A DNA stretch of 64,000 bases from Hyphomonadaceae bacterium (GCA_016714495.1 JADKDU010000001.1:682001-746000); one strand, 5' to 3'; positions 1 through 8,563 are shown, counted from the first letter of the stretch. Numbers and translations: made by a program. Notes: generated by a model from the sequence alone, not told the origin.

Positions 1-1
1 G

Positions 2-133
2 GCGACGCGGCCTTCGCCCGACGCCATGAAGGCGTTGGTGTTTATCGACAATGCCTGCCGCTGGCTGACGCCGATGACGGATGCCTGGCTCAACGCCAAC
101 AATCCGCAGCGGACGGAAAGGTTGAAAGCCTAG
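2..133 (+). CDS. C-terminal end of an unidentified protein (partial)
   Basis: An open frame runs from the window edge to a TAG stop and gives the last 43 residues of a protein ending in NNPQRTERLKA. Codon use resembles the neighbouring genes, with high GC at third positions. No family can be recognised from this tail. The gene body lies outside the window. A terminator-like hairpin pointing the opposite way follows about 30 bases downstream, so this gene appears convergent with something on the minus strand. Confidence 0.5.
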   Translation, partial: ATRPSPDAMKALVFIDNACRWLTPMTDAWLNANNPQRTERLKA

Positions 134-151
134 CTCTCTTCGCTCGCTACT

Positions 152-198
152 CAAAAAACAAACGGCGGCCTTGTCCTTCTATCGGGACAATGGACGCC
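152..198 (-). terminator. Rho-independent terminator, minus strand
   Basis: An imperfect stem pairs 164-176 with 185-198; the core is TTGTCC/GGACAA followed by GGCG/CGCC. Read on the minus strand it is followed by a T-rich run at 152-161. It would end a minus-strand transcript coming from the 257-363 region. Confidence 0.4.
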
Positions 199-256
199 GC
201 ACGTCGTGACCGTCTGGCTTGCCGGTCTTGGCGCCGGCTTTCGGGGAGGAGCGGTC

Positions 257-363
257 TTACGCCGACTGCTTCATTGCGCGGCGCGATACACGCCGATGCG
301 CCAGCGCGAGGATCATTGCGAGCTTGATGCCAGCACCGCCATGCCTGCCGTCAATCCAATCAT
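257..363 (-). other. Two tiny overlapping ORFs, possible small membrane protein
   Basis: This covers the otherwise empty stretch between the partial gene and the WYL regulator. On the minus strand an AGGAGG motif sits 6-7 bases before an ATG at 363. It opens a 16-codon frame (MIGLTAGMAVLASSSQ) that stops at 313-315 in an ATGA overlap with a second frame of 19 codons (MILALAHRRVSRRAMKQSA) ending at 257. The ribosome site and the downstream minus-strand terminator suggest a real small transcript. The two frames could be one small protein split by a one-base indel, or coupled leader ORFs. Both are too short to assign. Confidence 0.22.
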
Positions 364-425
364 CTTGCTTCCTCCTTCGCTGCGCTTGCTTGTTCTGACC
401 CAATGACAGATACCTGCCATGACCT

Positions 426-447
426 TGCTGACAGCATCATGTCAGCA
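426..447 (+). promoter_or_regulatory. Palindromic operator upstream of the WYL regulator
   Basis: A perfect inverted repeat, TGCTGACA (426-433) and TGTCAGCA (440-447), flanks a 6-base spacer. A related, less perfect element (TGACAG...CTGCCA, 404-419) lies just upstream. The repeat ends 21 bases before the preferred ATG of the YafY-like gene, overlapping its ribosome-binding region, so autoregulation by that protein is the simplest reading. This is inferred from position and symmetry. Confidence 0.55.
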
Positions 448-468
448 GGCGGGGGAGGAGATGAAAAC

Positions 469-1209
469 ATGCGAAAAGCAGACCGTCTTTTCGAGATCAT
501 CCAGATCCTGCGGCGTTCGAAAAAGCCGGTGACGGCGGAGGCGATGGCGGCTGAGCTGGAGACGTCGAAACGCTCCGTCTATCGCGATATAGCCGCGCTG
601 CTGGCGCAACGCGTACCGATCCGTGGCGAGGCGGGGATCGGTTATGTGCTGGACCGCGGGCTCGACATGCCGCCGCTGATGCTGACGACGGACGAGATCG
701 AGGCGGCGGTGCTGGGCGCGCAATGGGTGATCAATCGCGGCGACCCGCAACTCTCAAAAGCGGCGAAAGACCTGCTGGCGAAGATCGAGGCCAGCATTCC
801 CGAACGCCTGCGCCCCTATATCGACGACCCGGCGCATCGCGTCGTGCCGGCCTATGATCGCGCGCAAGACATGATCGATCTCGGCGTCGTGCGCAACGCG
901 ATCAACAGCGCGCGCAAGATGAAGCTGAACTATCGCGATGTTGAAGGCCGCGCGACCGAGCGCGTGATCTGGCCGATCCTGCTGGGCTACTACGAGACTA
1001 CACGCATCATCTGCGCCTGGTGCGAGACGCGGAAGGATTTCCGGTCGTTCCGCTCGGACCGCATCGTCGCCGCGAACGTTCTGGAAGAACGCTACCCCGA
1101 ACGCCCCGCCATCATGCGCGTAAAATGGCGTAAGGCGATGGAAGCCGACTGGAAACGCCGCAGGGCCGAATGGCCCAAGCGCCATGGCGACGCACACACC
1201 GAGGCCTGA
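469..1209 (+). CDS. YafY-family transcriptional regulator (HTH + WYL domain)
   Basis: The 246-residue protein has an N-terminal DeoR-type winged helix (about residues 1-60, with SKRSVYRDI as recognition-helix-like segment). A WYL domain follows from about residue 135 to 215, with the run VIWPILLGYYETTR and the basic stretch RSFRSDRI. Such proteins are DNA-binding regulators whose WYL domain senses a ligand. The ATG at 469 is preferred because GGAGGAG precedes it by 6-8 bases; an upstream ATG at 403 would translate the operator. A bidirectional-looking hairpin separates it from the convergent TonB receptor remnant. The regulated target is not evident here. Confidence 0.85.
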   Translation: MRKADRLFEIIQILRRSKKPVTAEAMAAELETSKRSVYRDIAALLAQRVPIRGEAGIGYVLDRGLDMPPLMLTTDEIEAAVLGAQWVINRGDPQLSKAAKDLLAKIEASIPERLRPYIDDPAHRVVPAYDRAQDMIDLGVVRNAINSARKMKLNYRDVEGRATERVIWPILLGYYETTRIICAWCETRKDFRSFRSDRIVAANVLEERYPERPAIMRVKWRKAMEADWKRRRAEWPKRHGDAHTEA

Positions 1210-1211
1210 GA

Positions 1212-1245
1212 CAAAAGAAAACGCCGGCCCGATGAAGGGCCGGCG
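1212..1245 (-). terminator. Terminator between the WYL regulator and TonB remnant
   Basis: A perfect 9-bp stem CGCCGGCCC/GGGCCGGCG (1222-1230 with 1237-1245) has a GATGAA loop. On the minus strand it is followed by TTTTCTTTTG, which makes it a standard terminator for the receptor gene ending at 1267; the plus-strand side lacks a T run. Confidence 0.8.
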
Positions 1246-1266
1246 CAATTCGGGATACGCTCGAGC

Positions 1267-2360
1267 CTAGAACCGGAAATGAAGCTCAGCGCCGAGGGTG
1301 CGCGGCGAGCGCAGGATCTCGGTTGTCGTGCAGCAGGAAAAACCTGCACGCACCCCAGTGCCTTCGGCCGTGCCGGCCGTCGAACCGCAGCGCGTGGGCG
1401 CAATCTGCGAACTGCCGCCTTCGCGCAGGGCCGCCGTCACAGCGTCATAGGTGATCTCGTCAAACAGGTTCTTCACCCAACCGATCAAGGTGATGTTGCC
1501 ATCGCCATTGGTCCAGCTGATGCGCGCATCGGTCTGATCCCAGGACGGCACCTTCGTGTAGCTGCGGTTGAAGACCGACGTGAAGGCGACGTCCTGCCAC
1601 GAGTAGCTGATCGATGCATCCAGCGTCGATTGATCCTCGAAGAACCAGGTGTAAGTGCCGACCAGCGCAGCCTTGTTCTTCGGGGTGTATGGCAGGATGT
1701 TGCCGTTCAGGTTCTGCCCCTGCACGCCGCGACACGGCTGCTGCGCTCCCGGCGAGTATGGCAGGATCGGGCAAACGCTCGCCGGGCTGCCCGCGGGAAC
1801 CGCCGCAGCAGGCCCCAGCGGCTGCGCAGCCGGATCGAGCGCGTAGAGATCCAGCGCGTGAACCAGCGGCGGTGTGTCGCCGATTTCCGGGTTCGTATAG
1901 CCGTAGTTGAAGATGAAACGCAGGTTTTCGGTGGGGTACCAGTATGTTTCGAGTTCGATGCCGGTCGTGGTTGTTTCTGGCAGGTTCACATACGCCGTGT
2001 AGGGCGCTGTCCGCACGGCTGAACCGGTATCGGGCGGCACAACAACGTTCGGCACCTGATAGCCCTGATAGTCGTACAGGTAGGCGACAACGTTCGTCGT
2101 CAGATTCCAGTCTCTCCACTCACGCTTGAAGCCAAGCTCGTAGGCGTCGAGAAGTTCTTTCTCCGTGTACGGCGTCGCAATCATCACGCAGGCTTCATAC
2201 GCGCAGCCAAGGCCGCCCGGCTTGTATCCGCGATTGTACTTTGCGTAGACCAGCGTGTTGGTGTCCGGCGTCCAGTCGACGCCAAGCACGCCGGTGACTT
2301 CTTCCCAGCTTGCTCCAAGATCGCGATAGCGGTTGCCGGTCGCCGGATCGACGAGCTGCA
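1267..2360 (-). pseudogene. TonB-dependent receptor, C-terminal fragment cut by an IS element
   Basis: About 365 residues of a TonB-dependent outer-membrane receptor beta barrel are present, from DPATGNRYRDLG to the terminal ELHFRF. The fragment contains the typical barrel run VDWTPDTNTLVYAKYNRGYK, the late-strand motif LVGTYTW, and NITLIGWVKNLFDEI. The plug domain and first half of the barrel are absent: at about 2343-2360 the sequence passes into an IS3-family transposase on the other strand. The receptor N-terminus is not found beyond the IS, so insertion was followed by deletion. The frame happens to stay open into the IS antisense strand, but that part is not receptor. The substrate is unknown. 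The piece cannot make a working receptor. Confidence 0.85.
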
Positions 2361-3054
2361 TCTCGATTATCCTTTTGCCGGCAGCCGCATGCTCCAGCAC
2401 CTGTTGAAGCGAGAAGGCTTCGAGGTGGGGCGTCTGCACGTCAAGACGCTGATGCGAAAGATGGGCATCGAGGCGATCTATCGCCGGCCGAACACGTCGA
2501 AGCCGGAGCCGGGACACAAGATCTTCCCCTATCTCTTGCGCAAGCTGCCGGTGACAGCGCCCAACCAGGTATGGGCGATGGACATAACCTACGTGCCGAT
2601 GGCGCGCGGCTTCGTCTACCTGGCGGCGGTGGTCGACTGGTTCAGCCGCAGGGTGCTGTCCTGGCGCGTGTCGATCTCGCTCGACACAAGCTTCTGCATC
2701 GAGGCGGTGGAGGAGGCACTGGCGCGCCATGGCAAGCCGGCGATCTTCAACACCGATCAGGGCAGCCACTTCACATCGACGGCGTTCACCGACGTGCTGA
2801 AGAAGGCTGAGATCGCCATCAGCATGGACGGCCACGGCGCCTGGCGCGACAACGTCTTCGTCGAGCGGCTGTGGCGCTCGATCAAGTACGAAGAAGTTTA
2901 TCTTCGAGCCTATGACAGCGTGTCCGAAGCTCGCGCTTCGATCGGGCGCTATATCGCCTTCTACAATGCGGGGCGCCCGCACTCGAGCCTTGACCGGCAA
3001 ACCCCGGACGAGGCGTACTTCAACTCGCTGCAGCCAATCCCGGCCGCAGCCTAA
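2343..3054 (+). pseudogene. IS3-family transposase OrfB, 5'-truncated
   Basis: The reading frame upstream of the ATG at 2389 continues as RIDELHLDYPFAGSRM, the usual IS3 OrfB helix-turn-helix/linker sequence, so the N-terminus is lost. The rve integrase core is intact: VWAMDITYVP (first Asp), FNTDQGSHFT (second Asp) and a catalytic Glu about 35 residues later in VFVERLWRSIKYEEVY. The C-terminus YNAGRPHSSLDRQTPDEAY is typical. Without the 5' part, OrfA and a left end, it should be inactive, although a 221-residue product could be translated from 2389. Confidence 0.85.
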
Positions 3055-3119
3055 CCGAGGCGGAAATCCACTTATCCAAACCCCGGAACCTGTTCAGACA
3101 AACCGAGCCACCTCTGACA
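2343..3119 (+). mobile_element. IS3-family insertion sequence remnant (left end deleted)
   Basis: The segment carries the 3' two-thirds of an IS3-family orfB and what looks like the right terminal end. The sequence after the transposase stop ends in CAAACCGAGCCACCTCTGACA, typical of IS3-family right ends with CCACCTC near the tip. No matching left end or orfA is present. The left boundary is fused directly to a TonB receptor gene, the two sharing a few junction bases around 2343-2360. The element is therefore a non-autonomous relic. The right boundary is approximate to a few bases. Confidence 0.75.
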
Positions 3120-3383
3120 TCTGCGCGTCCCCTTATCTAAGGTTTCAAGTAGAGTTCACGCGGCCCTGGACGATCCCCAGTTTGCTTAAAGGGCATTCTT
3201 GCGACGAACTTTTTTGATTCACCCGATCAGAGCATAGCGACAGCGCTAAACGCGGCAATGAATCTGCGATGAAATGGTGGCCATCAGACATTGCCGTCAC
3301 GGTACAGCCAAGCGAGGGCATTTTGTTGCGCTTGCTGCTTCGCAGGCGCACGCGCTTTGCGTACGCCTTGACTTTGCGGCAGC
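3120..3383. other. Intergenic stretch beyond the IS right end
   Basis: I see no coding frame with a ribosome site, no RNA gene and no remaining receptor sequence here. If the IS had simply inserted into the receptor, the receptor 5' half should start here. Its absence points to a deletion. Confidence 0.5.
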
Positions 3384-5108
3384 CTAAATCGCTTCGACCG
3401 TGATGCTCTCGAACCTGCCGCGCCAGAGGGATTTGGCCTTTGCGAGAGACGCTTCGCCATCGCCCTTTCTGCCAAGGCCGAGTTGGGCTTTGCCCAGAAC
3501 CCACAGCGCTAGCGGGTCATGCTTCCAGGCCTTTAGCGAGGCGGTTGCTTCGGCTTCGGCTTTCGCAAAATCACCAGCCTTGAGCCAGGCGGCGGCGACG
3601 GAGCGGCGAACTGGATACCACCACTGCGGCGGATCCATGTAACCGGCGAATTCGGTCTCCTGCATTTTTGCTGCGTCAGCGAAAACGCGCGCTGCCTGTC
3701 GCGCATTGCCTTCCGCCATGGCGAGGCGACCTTCGAGGACGGCGATAGCGACTTTTTTCTCGGTGCGGTCGGAATTTACCTCACGTAGCTCAGCCAACTC
3801 CCTCCGTGCGCCGGACGCGTCACCCTTCTGCAGCAACGCTTCGCCTCGGCCATAGGCGCGATAGAGGCCGAACTGCGCATCGAGGCGTGAACTCGGCGCG
3901 AGCGCGAGCATCCGGTCCGGCGCATAGCGGGCGAAGGCCACATAGGTGCGCGGAGTGGGATCGGAACGCTGTGCGGGCGCACTGGCTGGATAAGCCTTCG
4001 TCGCGTGGTCGGCGTAACGGAGCGCAAGCTCGCCATCGCCGGACATCAGGGCGCCCGCTAGACCGAACGAAAGATTGTGAGCGTAGTACATCGGCAGCCG
4101 GAAAGATGCGTCGGCCGGCGGGCGCGGATCACCGCCCGCGACGAGCCATTTTGTGTCGGCCTCGATCGCCTTAGCGTTGACGACAGCGGCGTCTTCATAG
4201 CGACCCGCGTGAAAGAAAGTATGCGCAGGCATGTGCACGAGATGGCTTGCCGCCGGCGCGAGGCGGCCAAGACGATCAGCATAGGCGAGCGCATCTTCAG
4301 CGCGGTCGTCGAACTCTGCGCCGTGAATGTAGTAGTGGATCGCGCCGGTATCGTCGGGATGCGCCTTCAATACGCCTTCGAGCAAAGCAAGCGCCGGTTT
4401 GAGTCCACGTTCATCATCGCCCCGAACGGGGATGAGAAGACTGTGGGCGGCGAGGACGGCGAGTTCGGCTTCGCCGGGATAATCGGCGGCGATCTTCGCC
4501 ATGGCCTGACCAAAGGCGGGTTCGGTCTGTCCTTCCCCGGCCTTGGGTCTACCCACGGCGTTCTTTTCGTCGGACACAGCGGCGCCAACATCAGCATAAC
4601 GCGCGACGATGGCTTCAGCGAGCCGTCGCGCCTTGTCGTCGCCCGGCTTGACCAGCGATTGGGCGCGTGTGGCGGCGGCGAGAGCGGCTTTGCGTTCATC
4701 TTCGTTGATGCCGTAGTTCAGCGTCGGCCCAAGCACCCAGGCTTCGCCCCACGCGCATAGCGAGCAGGACGGATCATTTTGAACCGACCGCTTCATCGCG
4801 GCCTTGGCGTCCTGATGGTAGAAAGCGTGGCTGAGCGCGAGGCCGTAGTTGAACCAGGCCTGTGCATCGGCGCTGGCCGTGTCGACCTTGAAGCCGCCCG
4901 TGCCCATGCCGCCAGCCAGCTTGAGATCGGGCTTCGCCGCGCCGAGACCCGAAGCCTCCGCCGAGCAAAGCGCATTGAGCGCGAGCAGCGCATCAACAGT
5001 TGAATCACCGGGCGCCCGCGCAAGCGGCGCAATGGGGGTGACGACAGACGGGCCCGTGGCGCAGGCGGCAAGCGCCATCAGGCTGATTGTCAGTATCCGT
5101 TTGCGCAT
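3384..5108 (-). CDS. TPR-repeat lipoprotein
   Basis: The 574-residue product starts with MRKRILTISLMALAAC, a signal peptide ending in a lipobox (LAAC), so it should be lipidated. The body is helical with TPR-like pairs, for example around AQAWFNYGLALSHAFYHQDA, GRYEDAAVVNAKAIEAD and the C-terminal DPLALWVLGKAQLGLGRKGD. The ATG at 5108 is favoured by GGAG 6-7 bases upstream; a further 15 codons upstream would hide the signal peptide. It probably acts as a periplasmic scaffold or interaction protein, and no enzyme motif is seen. The gene stands alone, next to the IS-scarred region. Confidence 0.75.
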   Translation of the reverse strand: MRKRILTISLMALAACATGPSVVTPIAPLARAPGDSTVDALLALNALCSAEASGLGAAKPDLKLAGGMGTGGFKVDTASADAQAWFNYGLALSHAFYHQDAKAAMKRSVQNDPSCSLCAWGEAWVLGPTLNYGINEDERKAALAAATRAQSLVKPGDDKARRLAEAIVARYADVGAAVSDEKNAVGRPKAGEGQTEPAFGQAMAKIAADYPGEAELAVLAAHSLLIPVRGDDERGLKPALALLEGVLKAHPDDTGAIHYYIHGAEFDDRAEDALAYADRLGRLAPAASHLVHMPAHTFFHAGRYEDAAVVNAKAIEADTKWLVAGGDPRPPADASFRLPMYYAHNLSFGLAGALMSGDGELALRYADHATKAYPASAPAQRSDPTPRTYVAFARYAPDRMLALAPSSRLDAQFGLYRAYGRGEALLQKGDASGARRELAELREVNSDRTEKKVAIAVLEGRLAMAEGNARQAARVFADAAKMQETEFAGYMDPPQWWYPVRRSVAAAWLKAGDFAKAEAEATASLKAWKHDPLALWVLGKAQLGLGRKGDGEASLAKAKSLWRGRFESITVEAI

Positions 5109-5203
5109 GTCGCTCTCCGACTTCGCAGGGAGCCTAGCCGATTGCGCCGTCAACGCAAAATCGGTCGGTTGTTAGCTTAAAAAATGATTTTTAGATTGGA
5201 CGC

Positions 5204-5640
5204 ATGGCGATCAAACGCATGGACAACGTAGGAATCGTCGTCGAGGACCTCGGCGAGACGATTGGTTTTCTCGCGAGCTCGGCCTGGAGCTCGAAGGGCG
5301 GGCCACGGTCGAAGGAGACTGGGCCGGACGTATCACAGAACTAGGCGATCAGCGTGTCGAGATAGCCATGATGCGCACTCCCGATGGCCACAGCCAACTC
5401 GAGTTATCCAGCTTTCTCAGGCCGCCTGTCGTCGCATATCCCCGCAGCGCCCCGGTCAACGTCCTGGGCTATCTCAGCGTCATGTTCGGCGTCGACGACA
5501 GCGACGGGACGGTTGAAAAGCTTCGCAATCGCGGCGCGCAGCTCGTCGGCGAAGTCGTCCATTATCAAGACGTGTGTCGGCTCTGCTACATTCGCGGGCC
5601 TGGCGGGCTTCTCATTGGGCTCGCACAGGAACTCAGCTGA
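5204..5640 (+). pseudogene. VOC (glyoxalase-fold) protein, frameshifted
   Basis: Translation from the ATG at 5204 gives MAIKRMDNVGIVVEDLGETI, the normal first strand of a VOC protein, then goes out of frame at about 5268. The next frame carries the rest: RELGLELEGRATVEGDW, QRVEIAMMRTPDGHSQLEL, and a C-terminal LCYIRGPGGLLIGLAQEL. The total length of 437 bases is one short of a 146-codon gene, so a single-base deletion explains the break. As written it encodes no full-length product. It could be a sequence error or recent inactivation. Confidence 0.75.
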
Positions 5641-5676
5641 GCGCCACACGAGCGCGCGTGTTTCACGAAGAGTGGA

Positions 5677-6219
5677 TCAGCGGCGTTCGAGCTCGCGGAT
5701 CACGCAGGCGACTTCGTTATCGGCGTCTGCTTCGATGCGGGTGGCGGAAACTTCGCGCCATTCCTTGCGGTCGAACGCCGGAAAGAAGACGTCGGCCTCG
5801 CGTTCGGCCTCGACATCGGTGAGCGTCATGTGGGTCGCGAGGGCGAGACCTGCCGCATAGATTTCCGCCCCGCCAATGATCGACACGCCCGGAATTCCTG
5901 ACTGCGCAGCCATTGCACGCGCAGCCGCGAGTGCGGGCGGCAGGCTGGAAAAGACAAACGCGCCGGGGGCCAGGAAATCGAGATTGCGGGTGGCGACGAT
6001 ATTCGGCCGGCCCAGAAGCGGACGCCGGGGAAAGCTCTCCCAGGTCTTGCGGCCCATGATCAGCGGCGTCTTCGCCGTCACCTTACGGAAATTGGCCATG
6101 TCGGCCTTGAGGCGGAACAGCAGCCGGTTTTCGAAGCCAAGTTCGCCTCGCATGCCGATAGCGGCGACGATCCTTACGCTGATGGGGTCATTGCTGACGG
6201 GAAAGGTGGACGATGACAC
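5677..6219 (-). CDS. folA: Dihydrofolate reductase
   Basis: The enzyme reduces dihydrofolate to tetrahydrofolate with NADPH, the step that regenerates the cofactor consumed by ThyA. The 180-residue sequence has the DHFR layout: VAAIGMRGELGFENRLLFRL, the NADPH-binding PLIMGRKTWESFPRRPLLGRPN, and VSIIGGAEIYAAGL. Translation appears to start at GTG (6219), as no ATG lies at a suitable place upstream of the first strand. thyA lies 1.4 kb away on the same strand, separated by a transporter and a lipoprotein gene, so this is not a simple thyA-folA operon. Confidence 0.93.
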   Translation of the reverse strand: MSSSTFPVSNDPISVRIVAAIGMRGELGFENRLLFRLKADMANFRKVTAKTPLIMGRKTWESFPRRPLLGRPNIVATRNLDFLAPGAFVFSSLPPALAAARAMAAQSGIPGVSIIGGAEIYAAGLALATHMTLTDVEAEREADVFFPAFDRKEWREVSATRIEADADNEVACVIRELERR

Positions 6220-6335
6220 GTGTGACCCTGTATTGAGCCCGATGCCCCATTGGAGGGGGCGCGGCGCCGGCAGTCGAACCCTCGTTCGCTGACCAGCGCA
6301 AGTGTTTAGGCATGTAAGTCTGGAACGGGTCGGGC

Positions 6336-7025
6336 ATGGATGCCTTCTGGAACGAGCTCGTCTCGGCTCTGACCAATGGTCAGCCGGCCCAGCTGCCGCT
6401 GGCGCTGGCAGGTATGATCATTACGGCAGCTGTGATCTGGTTTCTGAAGGGGCGTGCGTGGGCGTTCCTCTATGTGGCGCTGATCCCCCTGCTCAACTGG
6501 AGCTTCGGGCGACCCGAGGTTCCGCATGTCGACCTGACAGCAATGTTCGGCGGCGTGTTTGGCGCATCGCACCACATCGTCTTTAACCCGCTGACCATTG
6601 CGACGGGCATGGTCTTCGTCGTGCGCGACTTCGTGCAGCGCGAAATGGGCCATCGCGTGCTGGTGCTCATGGCTTTGGCGATAGGGTGGTCGTTCTATTA
6701 TTCATGGCCGGTGATCGCGCTCGCCTCCGGCATTGCATTCGCGATTTCGGAGACCGCTGATTGGCTAATTTTCACTTTCACAAGATACCGGCTGTCGACG
6801 CGTATACTCCTGTCGAGCGCGCTGGCGGCGCCGATTGACACGACGGTGTTCTTGTATGGGGCCGACCTGGCGCAGGTGATGGCGGGAACCGCGGAGCCGG
6901 GCAGCCAGCTCAACCTCGCAAACTGGATCTTTTTCATCATCGGCAAGATGATCGGGGCGGTCGCCGTGTCGGCGATGATCCGCTATCGCGAGAAGCGCGG
7001 CGAGGTTGATCCGGCAGCGGCTTGA
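6336..7025 (+). CDS. VUT-family (COG1738-like) membrane transporter, putative queuosine-precursor uptake
   Basis: The 229-residue polytopic membrane protein has about six hydrophobic segments. It carries the family signature VRDFVQREMGHRVLVLMALA and, later, ISETADWLIFTFTRYRLSTR followed by SALAAPIDTTVFLYGA. YhhQ/VUT members import 7-deazaguanine precursors of queuosine. Assignment to the broad family rests on the RDF and D-x-x-V patterns; the exact substrate is not shown. The gene is divergent from folA and ends before a strong minus-strand terminator. Confidence 0.7.
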   Translation: MDAFWNELVSALTNGQPAQLPLALAGMIITAAVIWFLKGRAWAFLYVALIPLLNWSFGRPEVPHVDLTAMFGGVFGASHHIVFNPLTIATGMVFVVRDFVQREMGHRVLVLMALAIGWSFYYSWPVIALASGIAFAISETADWLIFTFTRYRLSTRILLSSALAAPIDTTVFLYGADLAQVMAGTAEPGSQLNLANWIFFIIGKMIGAVAVSAMIRYREKRGEVDPAAA

Positions 7026-7050
7026 TCCCTTCCCGCCCTTAAATGCAAAC

Positions 7051-7080
7051 AAAAAGGGCGGTCCTGGAAGACCGCCCTTT
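7051..7080 (-). terminator. Rho-independent terminator after the Thr/Glu-rich lipoprotein
   Basis: A perfect 11-bp stem, AAAGGGCGGTC (7053-7063) with GACCGCCCTTT (7070-7080), has a 6-base loop. The minus-strand side continues TTTTTGTTTGC, so it mainly ends the lipoprotein transcript; it can also slow the convergent transporter transcript. Confidence 0.85.
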
Positions 7081-7119
7081 CGCAGCTCTTGCGAGCTTCT
7101 TGAACGTCAGCCGACGAGA

Positions 7120-7371
7120 CTAGTGAGTCTCGGCCGGGGCAGCCGGAGCCGGAGCCGGAGCGGCCGGGTCAACCGGAGCAGCAGCCGGGTCAACCGTGGT
7201 CGTCGTTTCCGTGGTCGTGGTGGTCGTCTCAGCCGGAGCCGCAGGCTCAGCCGAAGTCGTCGTTTCGGTCGTGGTGGTTTCGGTCGTGGTCGTTTCGGCC
7301 GGTTTCGATTCCGAGCAGGCGGTGAAGCCGAGCGCAGCAACCGCGACAACCGCGGCAATGGTCATTTTCAT
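7120..7371 (-). CDS. Small Thr/Glu- and Pro/Ala-rich lipoprotein
   Basis: The 83-residue protein starts with a 19-residue signal ending in the lipobox FTAC. The mature part is low complexity: runs of TTTTET repeats, then PAAP-type repeats to the end. GGAGGG lies about 9 bases before the ATG. Nothing catalytic is visible; it may be a surface spacer or an entericidin-like small lipoprotein. The repeat DNA makes the antisense frames look open too, but only this frame has a signal peptide and ribosome site. Confidence 0.7.
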   Translation of the reverse strand: MKMTIAAVVAVAALGFTACSESKPAETTTTETTTTETTTSAEPAAPAETTTTTTETTTTVDPAAAPVDPAAPAPAPAAPAETH

Positions 7372-7649
7372 AGGACAGATCCCTCCGACGGATCACACCC
7401 GCCTCGGGGATGAAGGTCCGGGCGGCCTCGGTTCATCATCTGACGCGTGAAAAAGCACAAGATGTTGAATCATTGCGATTTCTACAGCTTGGTTGCGCGA
7501 ACCTTAACGCGCCTTGCGCACAGCCACACGGACGACCCATGTGTGCTTAACGCAGCGATCGCCTGATCGTTTCGACGTCATCGATAACCTTGAATCCATT
7601 CGGGTGTCAGAAGCGCTCGCCGCAACCTCCCCTGATCGATGCAGGCGCA

Positions 7650-8444
7650 TCAAACGGCGACAGGCGCCTTGATATGCGCTTCGGGCGCGTAGTCGCTGAG
7701 CGTGAAATCTTCGTAATCCCATCCGAACAGGTCCGTTTTAGATGGGTTGAGCTGAAGGCGGGGAAGCAGCTTGGGTTGGCGCTGCATCTGCAGCCGCGCC
7801 TGCTCGAAATGATTCGCGTAGAGATGGACATCGCCGAATGTGTGGACGAATTCGCCCGGCTCCAGCTTTGTCGCTTTCGCCATCAGGATCAGTAGCAGCG
7901 CGTAGGATGCGATGTTGAATGGCACGCCGAGGAAGACGTCGGCTGAGCGCTGGTAAAGCTGGCAGGAGAGCTTTCCATTCGCCACGAAGAACTGGAACAG
8001 GCAATGGCACGGCGGCAGGGCCATGCCGTCTATGTCCGCAGGATTCCAGGCTGAGACCACAAGCCGGCGTGAGTTGGGGTTGTGGATGATCTCGTTCTTT
8101 ACCCATCCGATCTGGTCGATCGTCCGGCCGTCAGGGGCGGCCCAGCTGCGCCATTGCTTGCCGTAGACGGGGCCGAGTTCGCCGCTTTCGTCGGCCCACT
8201 CGTTCCAGATGCTGACGCCCCGGTCCTGCAGCCATTTGACGTTGGTTTCGCCGCGCAGGAACCAGAGCAGTTCAACGATAATCGACTTCAGGTGAAGCTT
8301 CTTGGTGGTGAGCATCGGGAAGCCGTCGGCCAGGTCAAAGCGCATCTGGCGGCCGAACACGCCGCGCGTGCCGGTTCCGGTCCGGTCGCCGCGGTCGACG
8401 CCGTTGTCCATGATGTCGCGAAGCAGGTCGAGATACTGGCGCAT
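7650..8444 (-). CDS. thyA: Thymidylate synthase
   Basis: It converts dUMP to dTMP using methylene-tetrahydrofolate. The 264-residue length equals that of the classical enzyme. Visible landmarks are the dUMP-phosphate Arg in DRTGTGTRGVFG (residues 20-31), the catalytic Cys146 in LPPCHCLFQF, the QRSADVFLGVPFNIASYALL block and the C-terminal IKAPVAV. The presence of folA nearby fits the ThyA (not ThyX) route, which produces dihydrofolate. The start codon has a GGG-rich ribosome site. Confidence 0.97.
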   Translation of the reverse strand: MRQYLDLLRDIMDNGVDRGDRTGTGTRGVFGRQMRFDLADGFPMLTTKKLHLKSIIVELLWFLRGETNVKWLQDRGVSIWNEWADESGELGPVYGKQWRSWAAPDGRTIDQIGWVKNEIIHNPNSRRLVVSAWNPADIDGMALPPCHCLFQFFVANGKLSCQLYQRSADVFLGVPFNIASYALLLILMAKATKLEPGEFVHTFGDVHLYANHFEQARLQMQRQPKLLPRLQLNPSKTDLFGWDYEDFTLSDYAPEAHIKAPVAV

Positions 8445-8563
8445 GAGCCCAAGCCCCGAGTCGGTGAATGCCGTTCAGTGATGGGGGGTCGGGACGGTGT
8501 TGACAAGCTTTGCGACGCGGCCCTGCCCTGTGCAAAACTCCAGTTACAAACCAGAGGCCGTTC

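Noticed and set aside
206..406. Plus-strand 66-codon frame upstream of the WYL regulator
   Set aside because: No ribosome site; it runs opposite to the terminator at 152-198 and to the better-supported small minus-strand unit.
2361..3000. Minus-strand open frame continuing the TonB receptor upstream across the IS
   Set aside because: It is the antisense of the IS3 transposase; it lacks receptor features and is open only by codon composition.
7107..7358. Minus-strand frame rich in Arg/Pro over the Thr/Glu-rich lipoprotein
   Set aside because: It is a shifted reading of the repeats; it has no signal peptide or ribosome site, unlike the lipoprotein frame.
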